17,092 bases of DNA from positions 1 through 17,092 of the forward strand of contig CAUZEO010000073.1 in assembly GCA_963578625.1 (NCBI GenBank), in the 5' to 3' direction. This document shows positions 1 through 7,829 of the stretch, piece after piece. The DNA comes from CAUZEO01 sp963578625 (GTDB taxonomy: Bacteria > Verrucomicrobiota > Kiritimatiellia > SLOV01). The translations under genes were made by a program, and so were the position numbers. Each line of letters begins with the position of its first letter. Positions within the stretch are counted from its first letter, which is position 1. The notes under the pieces are model-generated. The model was not told the origin of the DNA. It did no database searches and saw nothing but the letters and a program-made list of their open reading frames with translations.

Positions 1-1674
1 CGAGCCGACCGGGCCCCGGCAACCCCATGGGCAAACGAACCGGGCCAGGTCGCCCTGATCGGTGATGTCCGGGAGACGCATCCCAATGCGGTCAATCCGA
101 TGACCAGCCACTTCGGGTACTCGCCGGAGGGCTGGACCTGGGGAAGCGAGTTTATCCCGCAGTTCTGGGTCGGGGATGATTTCCGGGGACTCTTCTGCTT
201 TTTGGAAAGCGAAGAGGATATGAACTGGGATGGTCAGCCGCTCGAAGTCATACACAAAGGGTCCGAAACGGTTCTGAGATTGAACTTCATCAATCAGAAA
301 ACGGTGCTGAAGAGGCCCGCTCATTACAAGTTTGCGCTTCAGGCCACGCCGGTGAAGAAACGCGACCGGCGCCTGGAGCGAAGCCTGGTGAGCGAGGCAA
401 GGCCGGAATATATTTTCGATGAATATCGCGCCCGTCCGGGAACGATCACCGGCATGGTAAATACATTCGAAGGTCGAGGTTCCACCTATGACTACGTCGT
501 GGGAGACCCCGTGGCATTCAGGAAAAAAATCGAGTTCTACAAACCGATCGGAGCCGAATACCTGATTTGCAACGGGGCGAGTTTCTTCCTGGTGGAGGAT
601 CCGGAATACCAGCTTTACGGGGCCGAGTGGGAAGGCCTGCCGGGTGTTCGTTATCCTAATTATGGCGGGTTGGAATTCACCGGGGTCAACGTCTGCCCGC
701 GCTCGAGCTTCGTTGATTACTATCTCTGGTGGCTCAAGCAACAGATTGAAGAATACGATATCGGCGGGATCTATCTGGACATGACGGGCGCGACCGGTTG
801 CCTCAACAAGTACCACGGGTGCGGGTACGAGAAAGACGGCGAGTGGCGCTCTACCGCGGACCTGTTTGCTTTACGCAATTTCTATAAACGCTTCTATACC
901 TTCCTGAAGGAGGAAGGCGAAAACCGCGGCAGGGAATTCTACGTCGTGCAGCACAGCTCCATCTACGCGAACATTCCATTTGTAGACCACGTATTCAAGG
1001 GGGAAGGTTGGGCGTCAACCGATGAGAAACTGTACGACAATCTTACGCCGACCTACTTCCGGGCTTTTGAAAACCAGCGGCCGATCGCGGCCAACTACAC
1101 GTTCTATCCTCTCGTCAGTCAGCCCAAATTCCGGCATGCCAAGAAATGGGCCACGCCGGGCGACTTATTGTCACGGACTCTCGTCCAGGATGTGCTTTGC
1201 TGGGCCACCTCGGGTTTTCACAAGGAGATGGCTCCGATCTGGAATGCGTGGGAGGACTTCGAGATCGAGGATGCGGTCTGGGTTCCGTACTTTGCAAACG
1301 ACCCGCGCGTGCAAACGACGTCCGATGATTTACTGGTCAGTTTCTATACCAACAGGGATCGGGCGATTTTCGTCGTATCCAACCAGACGGGAAACAGGAT
1401 TCAAGCCAGGTTGAAGCTGGATCGAAAAGGCCTTGGCCTTCCTCCCGGCACGTTGCCTGCGCAGGATATCCTGGGGGGGCAGACGACAGTTGAAGGGCCT
1501 CTCTCCAACGATACGCTCTTTGATGGCAGGCGATTTGATGAAATCCAGGACTCGTCCGACAAGCATCGATATCCGCCGAGAAAAATTCCTGAGGGCCAGC
1601 CTTCCGTCCTGGAAGGTGATGAGTTTCCATTGGAAATCGGCTCACGCGACCTATTGGTATTGCGGGTGAATTAG
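1..1674 (+). CDS. GH123/DUF6067-like glycoside-hydrolase-type protein, 5' end outside window
   Basis: The frame is open from the first base to the TAG at 1672-1674, so the gene starts upstream; the first in-window ATG is at 100 but sequence before it already reads as protein (for example GQVALIGDVRETHPNAVNP). What is seen is a globular protein rich in aromatic residues, with a TIM-barrel-like central part: the strand GGIYLDMTG (near codon 258), a CLNKYHGCGY loop, then VVQHSSIYANIPFVDH and FKGEGWAS. The end is a beta-rich tail (LLVSFYTNRDRAIFVVSNQTG) typical of a C-terminal domain in glycosidases. This layout resembles the GH123 N-terminal/DUF6067 proteins common in planctomycetes and their relatives, which are presumed to act on amino sugars or other polysaccharide parts. 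The family call is from memory of sequence style, not from a search. Its stop codon overlaps the stop of the decayed minus-strand gene (TTAG at 1671-1674). Catalytic residues cannot be assigned. Confidence 0.6.
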   Translation, partial: RADRAPATPWANEPGQVALIGDVRETHPNAVNPMTSHFGYSPEGWTWGSEFIPQFWVGDDFRGLFCFLESEEDMNWDGQPLEVIHKGSETVLRLNFINQKTVLKRPAHYKFALQATPVKKRDRRLERSLVSEARPEYIFDEYRARPGTITGMVNTFEGRGSTYDYVVGDPVAFRKKIEFYKPIGAEYLICNGASFFLVEDPEYQLYGAEWEGLPGVRYPNYGGLEFTGVNVCPRSSFVDYYLWWLKQQIEEYDIGGIYLDMTGATGCLNKYHGCGYEKDGEWRSTADLFALRNFYKRFYTFLKEEGENRGREFYVVQHSSIYANIPFVDHVFKGEGWASTDEKLYDNLTPTYFRAFENQRPIAANYTFYPLVSQPKFRHAKKWATPGDLLSRTLVQDVLCWATSGFHKEMAPIWNAWEDFEIEDAVWVPYFANDPRVQTTSDDLLVSFYTNRDRAIFVVSNQTGNRIQARLKLDRKGLGLPPGTLPAQDILGGQTTVEGPLSNDTLFDGRRFDEIQDSSDKHRYPPRKIPEGQPSVLEGDEFPLEIGSRDLLVLRVN

Positions 1675-2496
1675 TCTGGATACTTCATCTGGGCCTGCAG
1701 TCCCTTGGCGGCCATCGCGTAGCCTCCGTCTCCTCCATCGATGAAGTCGTTTTCGTCGTGGAAACATTCCCCGAAGCTCCGGTATGTCATCGCGGGCACA
1801 TGAACGGGATTCGCATTCTCAAGTTTGCCCCCCGACGATTTCCTGCAACCTGGCGAGCACCCTTCGATAGCAGGCAGCGGCGTTGCCGCCCCGCCCCGCA
1901 ACCAGCAGACACCGCGCGATGCCATGCTTGGCCGGAATGGGCTTCCATCGGCAGGAGAGTCTTCGGTGCCGGCGACAGTTGAAGTCTGCATCTCAAACGT
2001 GTCGGGGTCTTTCGTGACCAGTCGTTCCGCCAGAGCCAGCCCGCCTCCACGGAACATGGCCATCGACCGGTTCCCGATGAGAAGGAGCTTGGCTACCTAG
2101 CTAGATTGTCGCTCCCTCTCTCAGGATCCGGTCCATACCGACGACTCCGACCCGGAGTTCCAGACCGAATTGCGTGCCCGAAAGCTCCCTGAGTCCGGCC
2201 AGTTCTTCGCCGACCTTTTGCAGATATTCGGTGGGGATGAGCAGGGTGGCTCTGTCCCCGCCAAAGGCGTAAGGAAACGGAAGGTCCTGCAGCGCATTGT
2301 GGGCAGAAACAATGGAGGAAGCCCCGATCGTGTTCACGTCCTTGTACTGCCCGGTCTCAATGGCCTTGGTTGAGCCCTTCACGTCGGTAATCACGACGGC
2401 CCAGTCTCTGGGGATGGCACTGAATTTCTCGTCGCGGATGACTTCAGCGAAGTCCGTGAAACCGGGCAAATCCCGGTAGAAATACTTCGATTCCAC
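1671..2496 (-). pseudogene. Decayed DUF3095 (adenylate-cyclase-like) gene
   Basis: Read on minus, four pieces of one protein family follow each other in alternating frames. Piece 1 (2496-2104, GTG start) has YFYRDLPGFTDF, VVITDVKGSTKAIE and AFGGDRATLLIP, the N-terminal signature of DUF3095, and stops at 2101-2103. Piece 2 (2096 to about 1968) has MFRGGGLALAERLV. Piece 3 (about 1965 to 1822) returns to the first frame with LSCRWKPIPAKHGIARC and LLVAGRGGNAAACYRR and stops at 1819-1821. Piece 4 (about 1815 to 1671) has NDFIDGGDGGYAMAAKGLQA, the usual C-terminal end of the family. At least three frame changes plus stops break the gene. The pieces sum to about 270 residues against roughly 380 for intact members as I recall, so part of the region before piece 4 appears deleted. 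Annotation as adenylate cyclase is common for this family but activity is not established. A sequencing artefact could explain one shift, not all. Confidence 0.85.
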
Positions 2497-2608
2497 TACG
2501 TTCCATAACTTCCCGCACCCGCATCGACTTTGATGTCCGATGCTGTGTCGACGGGTTCTTGAGCCATGTGTTCAGCGTTTCCGGGATTTCTACCTTGATC
2601 GTCGTCAT
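2444..2608 (-). CDS. Small ribbon-helix-helix-like ORF (54 aa), possible antitoxin remnant
   Basis: An ATG at 2608 opens a 54-codon frame ending with TGA at 2444-2446. It begins MTTIKVEIPETLNTWLK and continues TSKSMRVREVMERSG. This matches the beta-strand, helix, helix layout of ribbon-helix-helix DNA-binding antitoxins, where a basic strand is followed by an S-x-x-V-R-E-x-x-x-R helix. An AGGA lies about 10 bases before the ATG. The last third overlaps the start of the decayed DUF3095 gene in another frame and looks like shadow sequence, so the original protein is probably cut off at this junction. No toxin partner is visible. It could also be chance coding; the call rests only on the N-terminal 38 residues. 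Confidence 0.3.
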   Translation of the reverse strand: MTTIKVEIPETLNTWLKNPSTQHRTSKSMRVREVMERSGIEVFLPGFARFHGLR

Positions 2609-2772
2609 GGGAGCAAGGTCCTACCCATGTTTTCAGTGGGAGGATCGGGTCGGCTCTTGATGGTGGAACGAGGATTTGGCATCCTGCCGATCAACGATTT
2701 GCGCCAGGGGAAGATGGCGTCGGGAATGACATTGAATCATGCTGAAGAAAGGTCTGTTGTAGGGCTGCTCTA

Positions 2773-3765
2773 ATGGGAAAAGTTGTAATCACGGATTTTA
2801 TTGAAGTTGACGATGACTTGAGGCCGGAACGGGCCGTTCTGGACGGCATTGCCGAAGTTTCGGCGATCGCCGCTCGAGATGATGTGGAACTGAACGGAAA
2901 AATCGAAGACGCTGTTGCGCTGATCACGTTTCATTATAGCGTGATCACACCCGCTTCCCTGGATCGACTGCAGTGTTGCAAAGTGATCGCTCGGGCGGGC
3001 GTTGGATATGACAACGTGGATATCGTCGCGGCTCGTGCCCGGGGTATCCCGGTCGTTAATGTGCCCGATTACGGATCCGAAGAAGTCGCGGATACGGCCA
3101 TAGGAATGACCCTGGCGTTGACGCGGGGCGTGCATTATTTCAATAGCCGTCTCCGGGCGGGACTTGGCGATTGGAACTATACGGAAGCGGCGCCCCTGTA
3201 CCGTCTTCGCGGGCGGGTTTTCGGCATTGTCGGGCTCGGTCGCATTGGCACCGCGTCCGCGATTCGGGCCAAGGCCCTGGGGATGAAAGTTCTGTATTAC
3301 GATCCTTATCGGCAGGATGGATACGACAAGGCGCTCGGAATCCAGCGCGCGGATACGTTGGAAGAGCTTTTGAGTAGTGTTTGTGCGCTGAGTGTGCACT
3401 GCAATCTGAACGAAAGCTCGGAAGGCCTGATCAACCGAAATGCAATCGCGGCAATGCCTCGCGGATCGTATCTCGTGAATACGGCGCGGGCCGGTGTGGT
3501 GGAGACGGCTGCCGTGATCGAGGCGCTGGAATCGGAGCACCTTGCCGGCGCCGCTCTCGATGTTCTGGTGACCGAGCCGCCGGAGGTCTCGGATCCGGCG
3601 GTTGCGGCGTGGCGGGATCCGAATCATCCGGCCCACCACCGCCTGATTCTGAATCCGCACTCCGCTTTCTACTGCGAAGAAGGATTTGACGAGCTTCGTT
3701 CGAAAGCTGCCCGCGCCTGCCGTGCGGCTATTCTCGGTGAACCGTTGCGGAACGTTGTGAATTGA
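2773..3765 (+). CDS. NAD-dependent D-2-hydroxyacid dehydrogenase, CtBP-like
   Basis: This is a 330-residue protein of normal family length. It has the N-terminal substrate half, a Rossmann half with GLGRIG at residues 154-159 followed by an acidic residue region (YYDPY) for NAD binding, and the three active-site residues: Arg239 in NTARAG, Glu268 in VTEPP and His296 in NPHSAFY. The NPHSAFY plus the stretch RAGVGYDNVD place it near the C-terminal-binding-protein branch of 2-hydroxyacid dehydrogenases rather than true SerA; no ACT domain is present. It would interconvert a D-2-hydroxy acid and a 2-keto acid in the cytoplasm; the substrate is unknown. The ATG at 2773 is the first in frame after a stop and has only a weak AGGG upstream. 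The PhyH-family oxygenase begins 114 bases downstream on the same strand, so the two may work on the same substrate or in one catabolic route. Confidence 0.88.
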   Translation: MGKVVITDFIEVDDDLRPERAVLDGIAEVSAIAARDDVELNGKIEDAVALITFHYSVITPASLDRLQCCKVIARAGVGYDNVDIVAARARGIPVVNVPDYGSEEVADTAIGMTLALTRGVHYFNSRLRAGLGDWNYTEAAPLYRLRGRVFGIVGLGRIGTASAIRAKALGMKVLYYDPYRQDGYDKALGIQRADTLEELLSSVCALSVHCNLNESSEGLINRNAIAAMPRGSYLVNTARAGVVETAAVIEALESEHLAGAALDVLVTEPPEVSDPAVAAWRDPNHPAHHRLILNPHSAFYCEEGFDELRSKAARACRAAILGEPLRNVVN

Positions 3766-3879
3766 TCCCTTTCGCAAGGATTTTGACCTCACTTTTCTGG
3801 GAGCAGACGACTACTTTCCGGTGTTGCCAGTTCTGAGTTGCCGCAGAGCCGGCATAATGGTTCCCTACAAGTACAAGTA

Positions 3880-4719
3880 ATGACACAAACCATTCAGCAA
3901 CAATTCGCCGGCATGCGGGATCTTCGTTACCACCCGATGGGCGTAGAGGATCCCGGTCGGCTGTCGCGGGAACAGATCGATGGGTTCAACAAGAATGGCT
4001 ACTTGCCGGGCATCCCAATTTTTCGCGGTGCCGATATCGATGCGAACCGAGAGTATTTCGACCGCCTGCAGGCAATGGCTGAGTCCGTAGGCCAGGATAA
4101 TTATGCGATCAATGGGTGGCAGTACTGCTGCGAGGGCATACACGATTTGTGTACGAACTCCATCATCGTAGACATCATAGCCGATTTGCTCGGGCCGGAT
4201 GTTATTTGCCTGGGGGCGCATTTTTTTTGCAAACTGCCGCACGATCCTAAGCAAGTCTCATGGCACCAGGACGCGGCGTACTGGCCGCTGACACCTTCGA
4301 AGATCGTCACCGCGTGGCTGGCGATCGACGATGTCGACCTCGAAAATTCAGCGCTTCGCGTAATTCCCGGCTCGCACCTCATCGGCGAACTCACCACGGT
4401 GTTGAGCGAGAACGATGAAAGCAATGTGCTCTCGGAGAAAGTTCCAGAGGCGGAGAGCCTCGGCGATCCGGTGCACCTGGTACTGAAGGCCGGAGAGATT
4501 TCCCTGCATTCGGATTTGATCCTGCACAGTTCGGAGCCGAACAATTCCGACCGTCGGCGCTGCGGCGTGGCCCTTCGTTACTTTTCTCCCGACGTTCGTT
4601 CACGGATCGACGGATGGGTTACTCATTCCATCTGGTGCCGGGGCGGTGATCCGAGCGGGCATTGGGTGAATGTTCCAAGACCTGTCGGGGATACGATCCC
4701 GGGCTCCATTGCGGACTGA
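3880..4719 (+). CDS. Phytanoyl-CoA dioxygenase (PhyH) family oxygenase
   Basis: Starting at the ATG at 3880 this gives 279 residues; the frame is open further up to a TTG at 3838 but the added residues look unstructured. It is a non-haem Fe(II)/2-oxoglutarate-dependent oxygenase of the PhyH family: the metal ligands are His129 and Asp131 in SWHQDAAYW and the distal His216 in LHSSEPNNSDRRR, with Arg225 or Arg227 placed to bind 2-oxoglutarate. Other family signs are the GLL-like IADLLGPDV and the WLAIDDVDLENSALRVIPGS core strand. The N-terminal half has an unusual number of Cys residues (CC at 83-84, C91, C110, C117). These proteins hydroxylate small molecules; in PVC-type bacteria they are highly expanded and mostly without known substrates. 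It follows the CtBP-like dehydrogenase on the same strand. No clear ribosome-binding site is seen before 3880. Confidence 0.88.
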   Translation: MTQTIQQQFAGMRDLRYHPMGVEDPGRLSREQIDGFNKNGYLPGIPIFRGADIDANREYFDRLQAMAESVGQDNYAINGWQYCCEGIHDLCTNSIIVDIIADLLGPDVICLGAHFFCKLPHDPKQVSWHQDAAYWPLTPSKIVTAWLAIDDVDLENSALRVIPGSHLIGELTTVLSENDESNVLSEKVPEAESLGDPVHLVLKAGEISLHSDLILHSSEPNNSDRRRCGVALRYFSPDVRSRIDGWVTHSIWCRGGDPSGHWVNVPRPVGDTIPGSIAD

Positions 4720-4901
4720 GCCCTCACAAGGAAGACCATGACAAGAGAATAAAGGGACGAACTCTACTCTTTTGCTCCCTCATGACCTTCCCTTGCACTG
4801 CTCGGGCTGGAAGCCCAAGCTACTTCGGAGGCTCGAGATCCGTGATCTTTCGCATCGTTAGGGTGAAGTCCGCTACTCCTGCACGTGGAGTTGCCTCCGC
4901 A
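4720..4901. other. Convergent intergenic stretch with short hairpin
   Basis: The stretch separates the plus-strand PhyH gene from the minus-strand GH29 gene end. It holds a small perfect hairpin, GGGCT (4804-4808), GGA loop, AGCCC (4812-4816), inside the phrase GGGCTGGAAGCCCAAGCTAC. Similar phrases occur as dispersed intergenic repeats in genomes of this type, as I recall. No strong terminator with a T tract was seen. Convincing coding sequence is absent. Confidence 0.3.
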
Positions 4902-6119
4902 TTACGGTTCGATCCAGGTTGGGCGTGGCGTGATTTTGTAGACAAAGGCATGGTCACAGGGGACGTTGGGTTTCTTCCCGTTCGACATGTCCTGGAGCGG
5001 CGGGCTCACGACCAGGCCCGCCTCCGACTGCTTCCACTCCAGTCGGTCCATCGGTACGCCAAGCATTCGCACGGTGGCGCCTTCCTCCGCGACAAGGCGG
5101 GGAAACGTCGGCCCCGTCGACTCCCACTTCATGAGGATGGCATAGAGGGAGTCGTCCTTGGTCGTGTAGCGCACGTGGGTCCCCGCCGCGGTGAAGTCCT
5201 GCGGACTGCCGTCGACCCAGGGACGCGTGCCATAGATGGCCTCTCCATTGACCCGTAACCAGTCGCCCATCCCCAGCAGCGCGCGCTTCTCCAGCGCAAA
5301 GTGATCCGGTGGGCCGAGAAAGATCGCTGGTTCGAGTCCCCCGCCCTTGGCCGTACAATCGATCAGCCATTCGATAACGTTATTCGCCAGTCCGCCCGAC
5401 TCCCGGGTCGGTGTGGAGTCCACACCGTAAAACAACTCCCGATAGCGGATGTAATACCCATCCGATATTTCATCGTGCGGCGGCGATTCTTCTTTGCGGT
5501 ACCAATCTCCATGGTGCAACTTGCGGCCCCAGGTGGCGCTCTTGTAGGAGCCCAGCGCATCTTCCGCCGCCACGTCTTTCTGTTTCTCGGAATGATTGTA
5601 GTAGTAGGCCAGAAGCTCCTTGCTTCGCATGTTGTCGGCCGTATCTCTCATCTTGTCCCCGTCGAACCAGAGCGTGGAGGGTTGATACATGTCGATCGCT
5701 TCCTTGACAGTCTCAATCCACTGGGGATGCTCCTTGGGGTGGATGTAGTTGGTGTAGATCCCGAATCGCATCCCCCGGGCGCGAACCGCCCGGGCCATGT
5801 CGCCGATGTAGTCGCGGTCCTTGGGCCCCATCCGCATGAACGCGCTGCCTTCCACATCATTGTACATGCTGGGATGGTTGAGGATGAACGAGGTCCGGGC
5901 AAAGACGACATAGCGGCAACCCGCATCGAACGCCAGCTGGGCGAAGCCCTCGGGATCCCAGGGAATGCGGTCCCACGCCCTCGCGGTCCAGTGCTCCGGC
6001 CAATGGCTCGAAACGTGCGGGGCGACATTCGGCTTGTGACCGTGCAGCTTGTGATGCGCCTCCCACTCCTTCTCCGTAAAGCCCGGCGCGTAAATGAAGA
6101 GGCCAAGCTTCGCATCCAT
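4902..6119 (-). CDS. Divergent alpha-L-fucosidase-like protein (GH29)
   Basis: The frame from ATG 6119 gives 405 residues ending with TAA at 4902-4904. Family signs are AKLGLFIYAPGFTEKEW at the start, the barrel strand STLWFDGDKM with the predicted nucleophile Asp153 in WFDG, GGLANNVIEWLIDCTAKGGG (the usual late GH29 block), and the tail LRVNGEAIYGTRPW. Members cleave terminal alpha-L-fucose in the periplasm or outside the cell. This one is odd: the region that normally reads KHHDGF, whose His residues hold the sugar, is here VVFARTSFILNHPSMYN. The substrate may therefore differ, or fucose binding may be lost. The canonical GH29 N-terminus (YEPTWESLDQHQTPEWLMDAK) extends upstream of ATG 6119, so the true start is earlier, as described in the adjoining feature. 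It lies downstream of the minus-strand unclassified gene with a gap of about 200 bases. Confidence 0.82.
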   Translation of the reverse strand: MDAKLGLFIYAPGFTEKEWEAHHKLHGHKPNVAPHVSSHWPEHWTARAWDRIPWDPEGFAQLAFDAGCRYVVFARTSFILNHPSMYNDVEGSAFMRMGPKDRDYIGDMARAVRARGMRFGIYTNYIHPKEHPQWIETVKEAIDMYQPSTLWFDGDKMRDTADNMRSKELLAYYYNHSEKQKDVAAEDALGSYKSATWGRKLHHGDWYRKEESPPHDEISDGYYIRYRELFYGVDSTPTRESGGLANNVIEWLIDCTAKGGGLEPAIFLGPPDHFALEKRALLGMGDWLRVNGEAIYGTRPWVDGSPQDFTAAGTHVRYTTKDDSLYAILMKWESTGPTFPRLVAEEGATVRMLGVPMDRLEWKQSEAGLVVSPPLQDMSNGKKPNVPCDHAFVYKITPRPTWIEP

Positions 6120-6263
6120 GAGCCACTCCGGCGTCTGGTGCTGATCCAGCGACTCCCACGTCGGCTCATAAACAACCCGCTCCGCGCCGAAGGCCAGAAG
6201 AGATGACTCTATGAGAAGAATTAGTGGAACGGTTTTTCTAAGAAATGAGGTTCTATTATTTAT
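6120..6263 (-). other. In-frame N-terminal extension of the GH29 gene with signal-peptide-like sequence and no standard start
   Basis: The 48 codons directly upstream of ATG 6119 are open and read ...TSFLRKTVPLILLIESSLL AFGAERVVYEPTWESLDQHQ...: a basic end, a hydrophobic core and an AFGA cleavage-like site, then the conserved first segment of GH29. The in-frame stop is TAG at 6267-6269. No ATG, GTG or TTG occurs in frame in between. A GGGAG lies six bases before an ATA codon at 6263-6261, which is the best-placed initiation site if the gene is intact. Other explanations are a mutated start codon or an error in the sequence. Confidence 0.6.
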
Positions 6264-6461
6264 GGTCTACTCCCGTGGTTATCAGAATTCCGTGCGGCCT
6301 CCGGCAGCGGGTTTCGGGGCCAGAGTTTTCAGAGGTGCCGGAGTTGTACTTAGAATCAAGTGCGCTGGTCACGCCAAGAGCTCACGCCGTCTTCAAGTTC
6401 GGAATCTGCGATCATATAATCCACTCGACGAAATTGTTTCAGTGAAAGGTCCAGTCAGCGC

Positions 6462-7385
6462 CTACTTCCCTGGACGTCCTCTCCATTGTTCCAGTAGTTG
6501 CAATATTTCGTCTCGCGATTCGAAGGGCTTGTATACCACCCGGCCCCGCAAGGCAATCTCCTGGCCCTCGCAAGCCGGCCGTGAAATCAATTGAAAATCC
6601 CAGGCCGGGTTCCAGGTCTTCTCCTCCTCCGACCAGCCGCCTCCCACCGGGGACTGCAGGATCCGAAGCCCCGGGGCTGGATCAAAAAGATAGAGCAACA
6701 TCATCCTGCCATTTGCCGGGCGGCCGTAAAACATGGGCTCGGCGTACCGCCTGTGGGACTGCGAATAGACCAGTCGGGCGAAAGGCTGCGCCGCACTTGC
6801 GCCCTGTTCCCGATGATCCGGATGGGAAACCGGATCCGACCCGGTGACGCCGGCATGCACCCCGTGAGCATCGGCGGCCAGTTTCATCCATCCGGTGGGC
6901 GACGAATCTTCCGGCCAGTCGCCCAGGAAGCTGATTCCAGAATCCGCGGGGGCATGGAGGTAGCTGGCCCAAAACATGCCAAGCCATCCCCCCGCGGGCT
7001 CCTTACGGGGAATCGCGCGGAACTCGAATTCGATCCGATTATCCTCCACTTGGAAGCGTGTCCAACTTTCCACACCAGTCCAGGCGGTGGGGGGTTGATG
7101 GAGAACGGCGCTTGAATCCGTAGCCTCGACAAGACGCATCGGAGTGTTGCGGGGCTCGTAGATCAATTCTTTGTGATCCACCGCGGATTGAAATCGTTCA
7201 TCGTAACAGTGTTCGAAATTCAGTCCTGCATAGGAAGGGGCAAAGCAATTGGCGGGGGCGTGGCGGCTTTTCAGCGACCAGATTCCATTGTACCCCCCGC
7301 AGTGGCTGGAGACCGGACCGGTTCCTGGCTCATTGTCCCCGACCACCACTTCTAATTCGTTAGATCTGAGAATGACGTGACTCAT
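6462..7385 (-). CDS. Unclassified protein, possibly carbohydrate-related beta-sandwich
   Basis: This is a 307-residue protein from ATG 7385 to a stop at 6462. I do not recognise the family. It has no signal peptide or membrane segment and is rich in Trp, Tyr, Pro and Gly. Visible blocks are HCGGYNGIWSLKSRHAP, SYAGLNFEHCYDERF, RIEFEFRAIPRKEPAGGWLG, FWASYLHAPADSGISFLGDW, PMFYGRPANGRMMLLYLFD and NPAWDFQLISRP. Alternating beta-strand-like segments with many aromatic residues resemble sugar-binding or mutarotase-like supersandwich folds, but this is inference from texture. The C-terminus FESRDEILQLLEQWRGRPGK is helical and basic. It precedes the GH29 gene in the direction of transcription with a gap of about 200 bases, so a role in sugar processing is plausible. 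The ribosome-binding site is weak (GGATGATGG about six bases upstream). Confidence 0.6.
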   Translation of the reverse strand: MSHVILRSNELEVVVGDNEPGTGPVSSHCGGYNGIWSLKSRHAPANCFAPSYAGLNFEHCYDERFQSAVDHKELIYEPRNTPMRLVEATDSSAVLHQPPTAWTGVESWTRFQVEDNRIEFEFRAIPRKEPAGGWLGMFWASYLHAPADSGISFLGDWPEDSSPTGWMKLAADAHGVHAGVTGSDPVSHPDHREQGASAAQPFARLVYSQSHRRYAEPMFYGRPANGRMMLLYLFDPAPGLRILQSPVGGGWSEEEKTWNPAWDFQLISRPACEGQEIALRGRVVYKPFESRDEILQLLEQWRGRPGK

Positions 7386-7508
7386 GATTCGCCATCATCC
7401 GCATGCCGGGCCGCGAGTCAATCGGAAGAGTTGAAATGCATGTTCAATCGCGGAGTTATTTCCCTGGATTTGCGGGACACCTTCAGTTGTGCATTGTTAT
7501 CGTGGGAT

Positions 7509-7743
7509 ATGAGGGTAAAGCACGTGCTTCTGTTCCTTGCTTTTGTGCCCGGTATTTCGATCGTGTGGCCGGGGAGCAGGGCGTGCTGCCCGACAGCGAA
7601 CGTGCCTCTCAGGTTTTGGCCGACTCACCCCGTCACGGCGAATGGGTCGACATCGACCTGCCGGGCGACGGGGCGACGATTAAAACCTTTGTCGCTTACC
7701 CCGAACGCAAAGACAACGCCCCCGTGCTGGATTGCAACCTTTG
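7509..7743 (+). pseudogene. Truncated, frameshifted dienelactone-hydrolase 5' fragment
   Basis: An ATG at 7509 begins a signal-peptide-like run, MRVKHVLLFLAFVPG. The mature part continues in a different frame as SERASQVLADSPRHGEWVDI, then LPGDGATIKTFVAYPERKDNAPV, and stops with TGA at 7742-7744. The block SPRHGEWVDI...TFVxYPERKDxAPV is the typical start of exported dienelactone-hydrolase family proteins, where it is normally followed by VVIHEIFGL and the nucleophile elbow. Here everything after APV is missing and the signal and mature parts are out of frame, with the switch between about 7535 and 7590. So this is a remnant of an alpha/beta hydrolase of about 75 codons. The alternative is chance similarity, which I consider unlikely given the length of the match. 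Confidence 0.65.
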
Positions 7744-7780
7744 AAGATCCGGCGTCCGCCGGAGCCGTCCCAGCGCGGTT

Positions 7781-7829
7781 CGGGTGAGTGCGGTCTTCGG
7801 TGATCCGGGCATGAAAACAAACTCACCCG
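7781..7829. repeat. 9-bp inverted repeat before AGE-like gene
   Basis: CGGGTGAGT (7781-7789) and ACTCACCCG (7821-7829) are perfect inverted copies separated by 31 bases. They lie between the dienelactone-hydrolase remnant and the AGE-like gene and are followed by an AT-rich stretch (about 7840-7910). The pair may be a weak terminator or an operator; nothing else supports either reading. Confidence 0.3.

Noticed and set aside
2540..2773. Open frame of 77 codons on plus before the CtBP-like gene
   Set aside because: No family features, Arg/Gly-rich shadow composition and no ribosome-binding site; the region is more likely remnant DNA.
2770..3792. Long 340-codon open frame on minus opposite the dehydrogenase
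   Set aside because: It mirrors the true gene in the antisense direction, with Arg/His-rich low-quality sequence; the plus-strand protein has all catalytic motifs.
5301..6206. 301-codon open frame on plus opposite the GH29 gene
   Set aside because: Antisense shadow caused by GC-rich codons; no recognisable domain, while the minus frame has clear GH29 motifs.
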